In this document: in pieces, positions 6,695 through 11,317 of the stretch
Position numbering within the stretch: the stretch's first letter is position 1
Layout: the number at the start of each line of letters is the position of its first letter
NCBI GenBank assembly: GCA_030635565.1
Contig: DAOVYP010000034.1
Coordinates: forward strand, 1 to 11,317
DNA: 11,317 nucleotides
From: Spirochaeta sp.
GTDB lineage: Bacteria; Spirochaetota; Spirochaetia; DSM-2461
Direction: 5' to 3'
Position numbers and translations under genes: made by a program
Notes under the pieces: model-generated
Database searches by the model: none
The model's input: the letters and a program-made list of their open reading frames with translations, nothing else
What the model was told of the DNA's origin: nothing

Positions 6695-7527
6695 CAAAAT
6701 CTACCTCCCGAGTCCTGCGGGTCTTCTCGACATATCTGCCTGTTTTGCTCATCGTCCTGTTCGCCATGTCACCATACATATGGACATTTCTCTCTTCGAT
6801 TACTCCGGAAACCGATCTCTACACCAGGGAATTCCATTTCGTTCCCGAGCATCCGACAATCAACAACTATGTCCGCCTTTTCACGAAGATCCACTTTGCC
6901 CGAAATATCATTGACAGCATATTCGTCGCCGTGGCGACAGCCATTTTTGGATTGACCATCACTGTTCCCGCCAGTTACAGCTTTTCGCGTTTCAGGTTCC
7001 GGGGCAGGAAAATGATGCTGATGCAGTTCCTGGGTATCAACATGTTCCCGATTATGCTGCTCATCATTCCCCTCTTCATCATCATGAAGAATCTTCACCT
7101 GATGGATACGCATCTCGCCCTTATCATCTCGTATTCAACCATGGCGATACCTTTTTCAGTGTGGATGCTCACCAGTTTCTTCAATTCCATTCCAACCGAA
7201 TTGGACCAGGCGGCGATGATTGATGGTTGTTCCGGTATGCAGGTGATGTTGAGAGTGACAATCCCGATCGCGATGCCCGGCATCATTTCAACCGGAATCT
7301 ACATCTTCATCACGGCATGGAATGAGTTTCTTTATGCCGCGATTCTCACGAGCAGTCAGGTTCGAACCATACCGGTTGCCCTCCAGAACATGATCGGGGA
7401 GTATCAGATCGAGTGGGGATTGCTGACGGCCGGAGGTATCGTCAGCGCTCTACCCGTCATTGTGCTCTTTTTCTTCATTCAGAGGCACCTGATCAGCGGT
7501 ATGACCGCAGGAGCGGTTAAGGGCTGA
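6691..7527 (+). CDS. ABC sugar transporter permease 2 (MalG/UgpE-like)
   Basis: This 278-residue partner permease has about six membrane segments, the CUT1 features NNYVRLF and ASYSFSRFRFRGRK, and the EAA loop LDQAAMIDG (171-179) ending in VTIP (189-192). The C-terminus has AWNEFLYAAIL and GLLTAGGIVSALPVIVLFFFIQRHLISGMTAGAVKG, closely following the family pattern. The start is a GTG at 6691 preceded by GGGGAG (6683-6688). It overlaps the previous stop by four bases (GTGA), so translation is coupled. No ATPase gene follows, so the complex probably uses a shared MsmK/UgpC-type ATPase encoded elsewhere. The gene ends six bases before the stop of the convergent cupin gene, with no terminator visible. 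Confidence 0.92.
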   Translation: MTKSTSRVLRVFSTYLPVLLIVLFAMSPYIWTFLSSITPETDLYTREFHFVPEHPTINNYVRLFTKIHFARNIIDSIFVAVATAIFGLTITVPASYSFSRFRFRGRKMMLMQFLGINMFPIMLLIIPLFIIMKNLHLMDTHLALIISYSTMAIPFSVWMLTSFFNSIPTELDQAAMIDGCSGMQVMLRVTIPIAMPGIISTGIYIFITAWNEFLYAAILTSSQVRTIPVALQNMIGEYQIEWGLLTAGGIVSALPVIVLFFFIQRHLISGMTAGAVKG

Positions 7528-7533
7528 CAGCTG

Positions 7534-7866
7534 TTACAGATGGGGTGCGCAGGCCCAGGCGGCGACCGATGTTTCTTCTCCCGCATTGATTGAATAATGC
7601 GAAGCTCCGGGTGGAATCAGCAGGCAGTCGCCTTTCTCCAGCCGGAAATACTCATCCGTATCGGGCATATGGATCATCAGGATGCCCTGAATCACATAGA
7701 CCGTTTCGTGAGCATCGTCATGGCCGTTATCCAGGCAGGCTTTCTGCCCGGGCAGCAGGGTACTGACGGAAAAAATCAGTTTGTCGGTATGGGCGTAAAT
7801 CTGGGTGCATTCTTCTCCTTCCATGATGAATTTACCTTCACCGTTACGAATGAGTTGGGGTTTCAA
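7534..7866 (-). CDS. single-domain cupin protein
   Basis: This 110-residue protein folds as one small beta-barrel of the cupin_2 type. Cupin motif 2 is exact: Gly79, Pro85, Gly87, His90, Asn94 in GDCLLIPPGASHYSIN. Motif 1 is looser (GHDDAHETVYVIQG). It has His49, His53, Glu54 and Gly61, but Asn47 stands where the first His of the canonical HxH is expected, so metal binding is probable but not certain. The function is not readable; small cupins act as isomerases, lyases, dioxygenases or sugar-sensing accessory proteins. The start is a TTG at 7866-7864 with an excellent Shine-Dalgarno sequence (AAGGAGG, 7879-7873) six bases upstream; the next ATG, 14 codons in, has no such support. It converges on the sugar operon. 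A link to that operon's substrate is possible but unproven. Confidence 0.85.
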   Translation of the reverse strand: MKPQLIRNGEGKFIMEGEECTQIYAHTDKLIFSVSTLLPGQKACLDNGHDDAHETVYVIQGILMIHMPDTDEYFRLEKGDCLLIPPGASHYSINAGEETSVAAWACAPHL

Positions 7867-8062
7867 TTGCTGCCTCCTTGTATACCCGTTTTATCGAGGA
7901 AAGAACGGATGTCTCCGACGAACCGCTTGTCTTTGGTTACATCCCCATATCTGCTGCCGTTTTCCGGTTACCATAATTGCAATTATAACGACGCAGATGC
8001 AATTTTGCTTATTCCGGCACGAGCCGTCTGGTTGTACAGACAAAAAACTTGAGATGATCATA
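7867..8062. other. intergenic region between the cupin gene and the B12 riboswitch
   Basis: I find no convincing gene here. The stretch holds an AT-rich part around 7970-8010 with a perfect palindrome, a TATAAT-like box facing the cupin gene, and several AATTGCA motifs in either orientation. A weak five-pair hairpin at 8026-8041 is followed by A residues, so it is not a plus-strand terminator. The 119-codon minus-strand frame across this region also runs through the riboswitch and looks non-coding. Confidence 0.6.
7973..7987 (-). promoter_or_regulatory. palindrome overlapping a TATAAT box upstream of the cupin gene
   Basis: ATAATTGCAATTAT (7973-7986) is a perfect 14-base palindrome. On the minus strand TATAAT occupies 7987-7982, inside its edge. 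No good -35 stands at the right distance, so the promoter may be activator-dependent. The arrangement suggests an operator for the cupin gene. This rests on sequence symmetry alone. Confidence 0.35.
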
Positions 8063-8092
8063 TTGCACAGTAATTGCAAGTTCCTGTAACAT
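8063..8092 (+). promoter_or_regulatory. promoter-like sequence of the btuB-tonB unit
   Basis: TTGCAC (8063-8068) and TAACAT (8087-8092) are 18 bases apart, each a four-of-six match or close to it. Transcription would start near 8099, where the first paired strand of the riboswitch begins. That agreement supports the call, although the boxes are weak. Confidence 0.4.
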
Positions 8093-8096
8093 AACG

Positions 8097-8233
8097 ATAC
8101 CGACGACGGAGGAACGTGGTGAAATTCCACGGCTGTCCTCTGCCAACTGTAATCGGCGACGGATCCGTCTGCATGCCACCGAAAGGGAAGGCGACGGGTT
8201 TTGTGCCGAAAGCCAGGATATTCCGTCGCGGTT
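8097..8233 (+). ncRNA. cobalamin (B12) riboswitch
   Basis: The leader shows the ordered hallmarks of the cobalamin riboswitch. The stem GTGG-TGAAATT-CCAC at about 8116-8130 is followed by the conserved TGCCAACTGTAATCG (8141-8155), the counterpart of the usual GCCACTGTGA. A variable self-complementary arm, GACGGATCCGTC, follows. Then come GGGAAGGCGA (8185-8194) and the B12-box-like GCCGAAAGCCAGGATA (8205-8220). The outer strands pair: ACCGACGACGG (8099-8109) with CCGTCGCGGT (8223-8232), allowing a one-base bulge. The RNA binds adenosylcobalamin or a related form and lowers expression of B12-uptake genes. Here it precedes btuB, which is exactly the known context. Its end is only about ten bases from the GGAGG ribosome-binding site, so control is probably translational. 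No terminator with a T-run is seen. Confidence 0.92.
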
Positions 8234-8252
8234 AAATGCTGTGGAGGCACTT

Positions 8253-10160
8253 ATGTCCCGTCTCGTGGCCCTGCTGGGCCTGTCGTTGGTCGTTCTGACC
8301 GCTGTTTTTTCCGAAGAAATGGAAATCGTCGTTACCGCATCCCGGGTGGAAGAAGATGCCCGGTCGACTCCGTCCTTCGTCCGTATCATACCGGAGGACG
8401 TCATAGAAAGAGGGGATTCAGTCCTCGATGCTCTTCGAACCCTGCCGGATATCGCTATCAGGGAATCCTCTCCGGGTAAAGAGTACGTGTCCATGGGGGG
8501 ATTCGGGGAGAACGGTTTTGCCCGCACCCTGATTCTTGTTGACGGCCGGCCGGTCAACCGGGCCGATATGGCCTCTGTGAACTGGCGGTCCATCCCCCTG
8601 GACCGTGTGGAGCGGATCGAAGTGGTGAAAGGACCCATGTCCAGCCAATATGGGGACCAGGCCGTCGCCGGTACCATCAACATCATCACAAAGGATCCCG
8701 AAGGTTTCGAAGCCTGGGCTCGAGGGAACCTGACCACCAATCTTACCAATCGCCAGGCGGCCGGTGCCGCATGGGGCGGAGAGTCATTTCGGGCGGAGGG
8801 TGCTTTCAGCCGGGAAGATTTCAGGCCGACAAGGGACCGGTCCGACAGCCGGACAATCACCGTGAATCTCGGCCTGGGCGCCACCGCCGGACTGGTGGAT
8901 TTTAATCTCGGCGGTTCTTTCTCCGATGGTGAGTATCAGCTGCCGGGCGGGCTTACCGAAGCCCAATATGACAACAATCCGGATCAGGCTGTGAACCAGG
9001 AAGATGAAGTTTCCGAAATCACCTGGAGCACAAACCTGAATACAAAGGCCTCCTTTGGGCAGCTTTCTCTTGCCATGCCCCTGTCCTGGCGCCGAGTCGA
9101 CAGTACCGTGGACATGACATCATGGTTCTCCTTCAATGACGTGATTCTGGATGACCTCCGGGGCACCATCCAGGCCGATATGAGCCTTTTTATCGGTGAT
9201 TCGGCAGCCCTGGTACCTGTAGCCGGTATCGATGCCAACTGGTCGAAAATTTCCGTCGATGCATATGCCGAAAAGGAACGGATTAACCTGAACTCCAGTG
9301 AATCGGCCCGCAGATATGATCTGGGAGCCTGGGCACGGCTCAAAGCCTTACTCGGCATGAACTGGGTGGCGGACGCCGGAATGCGGTTTTCGGTGTATGA
9401 GATATCCGGAGGAGGTGACAGTGTCATGTACACCCCCTTCGTCTATGATGTTGGGGCTTCCTGGCTGCCCGGAGAAAAATGGGCCGTCAGTTTCCGGTAC
9501 GGCCGGGTATTCCGATACCCCATGCTGGACGAGCAGGCCTCGTATTACGGCTTCGGCCCTCCGGGAATCAACATGGATTTGAAACCTGAGTTCGGTCATC
9601 ATGTCACTTCCTCTCTCGAATACCGTGCCGGACGATTCACAACGGCAGCAGCCCCATATTTCATCGCCATGAACGATGAGATTGCCTATAATCCTCTTAC
9701 TTTCAAGAATGAGAATATCGGTGATACATACCATGTCGGCGGCGTTGTTTCCGGTGCCTGGTCCGGTTCGGTTCTCGGACTTGAAGCCTCGTATTCCTAC
9801 GATGCCGCCCGGTTCGCCGATACCGGTAAAACCGTACCCCTGGTTCCTGAACACACTGTTTACGGCAGAATCTCCGTCAAGCCTGTCGGAACACTGGAAT
9901 TTTCCACCGATGCCAGGGTGTCATCCGAGTATTTCAAGGGCGGGGACAATGACAATGCTCAAGGAGCAGTGAGCGGCAGGATCGGCTGGAATGCCGGTAT
10001 CGACTGGCATCCGATGAAGGGGCTCACAATCTATGCAAAGGCATTGAATCTTCTGGATGACCGGACACCCACGGTGGTTTACTGGAATTCGTGGACCGGG
10101 GATGCCTGGTATCCAACCGAAGGCCGGGAATTTAAATTCGGTGCAAACTGGCAGTATTGA
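8253..10160 (+). CDS. btuB: BtuB-like TonB-dependent outer-membrane cobalamin receptor
   Basis: This 635-residue protein has a signal peptide (MSRLVALLGLSLVVLTAVFS, likely cleavage near residue 20). A TonB box follows immediately, EIVVTAS at 24-30, as in other BtuB proteins. The plug domain spans about 35-150 and includes RTLILVDGRPVN (91-102), VNWRSIPLDRVERIEVVKG and QAVAGTINIITK. The rest is a beta-barrel of alternating strands rich in Tyr, Trp and Gly, ending in an aromatic residue (FKFGANWQY). It imports cobalamin or a similar corrinoid across the outer membrane using TonB energy. The riboswitch directly upstream supports B12 over siderophore or sugar substrates. The ATG at 8253 is preceded by GGAGG (8243-8247); the frame's GTG at 8241 precedes that site and is rejected. 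The tonB gene overlaps its stop. Confidence 0.92.
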   Translation: MSRLVALLGLSLVVLTAVFSEEMEIVVTASRVEEDARSTPSFVRIIPEDVIERGDSVLDALRTLPDIAIRESSPGKEYVSMGGFGENGFARTLILVDGRPVNRADMASVNWRSIPLDRVERIEVVKGPMSSQYGDQAVAGTINIITKDPEGFEAWARGNLTTNLTNRQAAGAAWGGESFRAEGAFSREDFRPTRDRSDSRTITVNLGLGATAGLVDFNLGGSFSDGEYQLPGGLTEAQYDNNPDQAVNQEDEVSEITWSTNLNTKASFGQLSLAMPLSWRRVDSTVDMTSWFSFNDVILDDLRGTIQADMSLFIGDSAALVPVAGIDANWSKISVDAYAEKERINLNSSESARRYDLGAWARLKALLGMNWVADAGMRFSVYEISGGGDSVMYTPFVYDVGASWLPGEKWAVSFRYGRVFRYPMLDEQASYYGFGPPGINMDLKPEFGHHVTSSLEYRAGRFTTAAAPYFIAMNDEIAYNPLTFKNENIGDTYHVGGVVSGAWSGSVLGLEASYSYDAARFADTGKTVPLVPEHTVYGRISVKPVGTLEFSTDARVSSEYFKGGDNDNAQGAVSGRIGWNAGIDWHPMKGLTIYAKALNLLDDRTPTVVYWNSWTGDAWYPTEGREFKFGANWQY

Positions 10161-10852
10161 TGTACCGCCGGCGGCTGGCAGCCGCAGTGGTCATGTCTCT
10201 GGGATTTCATGGTGTATTGCTGGCCGTTGTCGGTATCGGGATAGTATCGAAACCTGTCGAAACCGATCCTGACGGTATACCGCCGAGGGCCATTACAACT
10301 ACCGTGCGACTTGCTGCACCTCACCCGAAAGGGATTCAGTCTCCCGTCGAAATCCCGGGAGCAGAAATTCCAGTAGCTGCGCCTGTGCCGAAAGCTGTTC
10401 CGGCCTCCATCACTCCATCAGTTATCGACAAAACTGATATTGAGGTGCCGGTCGCGGAAGTCGTTGAAGCAGATCCTGTCGATAGTCCGGACACCGGAGT
10501 TGCTCGCGGATCGGAAGCTTCAGAACTTGCTGTTTCAGGTGAAGGAGTAGCAAATGGCCTTTCTTCAGGGATACCGGCTGATTCAGAGCCGTCCCTTCTT
10601 TCAATCCCGAATCCCGAATACCCCATACTTGCCCGACGTATGGGGGTGGAAGGGGTGGTGATTCTTGATGTGACGGTGGATCAGGAAGGTATCCCTGTCG
10701 ATTGTCTGATTCTGGCTCCCCGCAGCCACCGGGTACTCGAAGAATCGGCATTGGCTGCGGTGATGAAGGCCAGGTTCCGGCCCGGTACGGAGGATGGAAA
10801 ACCCGTAAGGGATATATTCCGTCTCAATGTTCGTTTCGAGTTGTCGAAATAA
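10160..10852 (+). CDS. tonB: TonB energy-transducing protein
   Basis: This 230-residue protein has one N-terminal membrane segment at about 7-29. It contains Ser13 and His17 in the SxxxH arrangement known from the TonB transmembrane helix, which contacts ExbB/ExbD. A periplasmic linker rich in Pro, Val and acidic residues runs to about 145. The C-terminal TonB domain follows at about 150-230, with NPEYPILARRMGVEGVVILDVTVD, EESALAAVMKARFRPG and a final strand FRLNVRFEL. It couples the proton-motive force to the receptor. The ATG shares its A with the TGA of btuB (TGATG), so the two are co-translated and this TonB is probably dedicated to the B12 receptor under the same riboswitch. No exbB or exbD gene accompanies it in the window. 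Confidence 0.92.
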   Translation: MYRRRLAAAVVMSLGFHGVLLAVVGIGIVSKPVETDPDGIPPRAITTTVRLAAPHPKGIQSPVEIPGAEIPVAAPVPKAVPASITPSVIDKTDIEVPVAEVVEADPVDSPDTGVARGSEASELAVSGEGVANGLSSGIPADSEPSLLSIPNPEYPILARRMGVEGVVILDVTVDQEGIPVDCLILAPRSHRVLEESALAAVMKARFRPGTEDGKPVRDIFRLNVRFELSK

Positions 10853-10876
10853 CCGGCTGATGAATCTTGAGAAGAG

Positions 10877-11317
10877 CTAAATCTTGTCGGGATCGGCTCC
10901 ATACAGGTATTCCATGGTATTCAGGGCCGCGATGGTACCATCGTTCACGGCTGTGGTAATTTGCCGAAACTTTTTAGCTTTAATATCTCCAGCGGCGAAA
11001 ACACCCGGCACATTTGTTTCCATTCCCTCATCGGTGACGATTTCACCCCTCTGATTAATTTCCAGGGTATCAGTGAACGGTCCGCTGCTCGGAACATATC
11101 CGATCAGGATAAAGGCTCCCGTGGCATCAATCTTCGAAATTTCTCCGGTTTTCTTCTTTCGGTTTCGGGCACCGGTCAGAGTTTCCCCGCCAATGAATTC
11201 TTCGATTTCCGATTCCATCATGAAGGATATCTTCGGGTTTGTTTCAGCAGCATTAATTGCGTGAGGATAGCCCTGGAAATGATCAAATTGGTGGACGATA
11301 GTCACGGATTTGGCATA
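10877..11317 (-). CDS. trxB: thioredoxin reductase-like flavoprotein, C-terminal part (cut by right edge)
   Basis: The frame is open on the minus strand from the window edge to a TAG at 10879-10877, giving 146 residues. AKSVTIVHQFDHFQG is the end of the NADPH-binding half. ATGAFILIGYVPSS and VPGVFAAGDI then mark the return to the FAD domain, followed by FRQITTAVNDGTIAALNTMEYL, the characteristic FAD-binding end of thioredoxin reductases. The CxxC redox site lies in the missing N-terminal part, so a thioredoxin reductase cannot be told from AhpF-type or ferredoxin/flavodoxin-dependent relatives. The usual HRR(D/E) NADPH motif appears as HQFDHF, so the coenzyme preference may differ. It converges on tonB with a 24-base gap and no visible terminator. 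Confidence 0.87.
   Translation of the reverse strand, partial: YAKSVTIVHQFDHFQGYPHAINAAETNPKISFMMESEIEEFIGGETLTGARNRKKKTGEISKIDATGAFILIGYVPSSGPFTDTLEINQRGEIVTDEGMETNVPGVFAAGDIKAKKFRQITTAVNDGTIAALNTMEYLYGADPDKI

Noticed and set aside
7935..7972. GGTTA half-sites upstream of the cupin gene as possible GntR operators
   Set aside because: TTTGGTTACATC and CCGGTTACCAT lack the full TTGGTTAACCA palindrome and have different centre spacing, so regulation of the cupin gene by the GntR protein is not supported.
8026..8041. Hairpin GTCTG-GTTGTA-CAGAC upstream of the riboswitch
   Set aside because: It has only five pairs with a six-base loop and is followed by A residues on the plus strand, so it is neither a convincing terminator nor part of the riboswitch core.
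7597..8052. 151-codon plus-strand frame opposite the cupin gene
   Set aside because: It is antisense to a gene with exact cupin motif 2 and a strong ribosome-binding site, and has no domain pattern of its own.
7891..8250. 119-codon minus-strand open frame upstream of the cupin gene
   Set aside because: It runs through the cobalamin riboswitch. Its Arg/Cys/His-rich composition with no domain-like pattern looks like a non-coding frame.
10853..10876. Terminator between tonB and the convergent flavoprotein gene
   Set aside because: The 24-base gap contains no stem of useful length and no T-run in either direction.

Overview
The window reads as a chromosomal segment of a Gram-negative, outer-membrane-bearing bacterium. 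The evidence is a BtuB-type TonB-dependent receptor and a TonB protein. My best guess is a free-living spirochaete, because the solute-binding protein has a cysteine-free signal peptide ending in Ala-Gly-Gly-Gly-Ser and because of the general look of the proteins. This assignment is an inference that needs a similarity search. The base composition is moderate in the genes and AT-rich in the intergenic stretches. The left-edge transposase is visibly more AT-rich than its neighbours.

Layout. (1) 1-635: the C-terminal 210 residues of an ISKra4-like DDE transposase, cut by the window edge, with a possible IS right end just after it. (2) 729-1791, minus strand: a small unrecognised protein and a LysE/RhtB-family exporter. 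Each has its own promoter-like sequence so close to the ATG that the transcripts may be leaderless. (3) 1858-7527, plus strand: a compact six-gene operon. It encodes a FadR-type GntR regulator, the two halves of a split transketolase, a periplasmic sugar-binding protein and two CUT1-type permeases. The promoter carries two near-identical TTGGTTAACCA palindromes 30 bp apart, which are likely operators for the regulator. A hairpin lies between the binding-protein gene and the first permease gene. (4) 7534-7866, minus strand: a single-domain cupin converging on the operon. (5) 8063-10852, plus strand: a cobalamin riboswitch, then btuB, then tonB overlapping by one base. (6) 10877-11317, minus strand: the C-terminal part of a thioredoxin reductase-like flavoprotein, cut by the right edge.

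How the parts work together. The GntR operon looks like a self-regulated module that imports a carbohydrate and processes it, or its phosphorylated product, by a dedicated ketol-transfer enzyme. No ABC ATPase, kinase or isomerase is encoded in the window, so those steps must come from elsewhere. The substrate cannot be read from the sequence. The btuB-tonB unit is a B12-repressible outer-membrane uptake module whose riboswitch sits directly upstream of the ribosome-binding site.

I see no tRNA, rRNA, CRISPR array or convincing rho-independent terminator. Nothing here is clearly a wholly new system. The most interesting points are the split-transketolase/importer operon with its twin operators, the paired leaderless-type promoters, and the riboswitch-controlled btuB-tonB pair.
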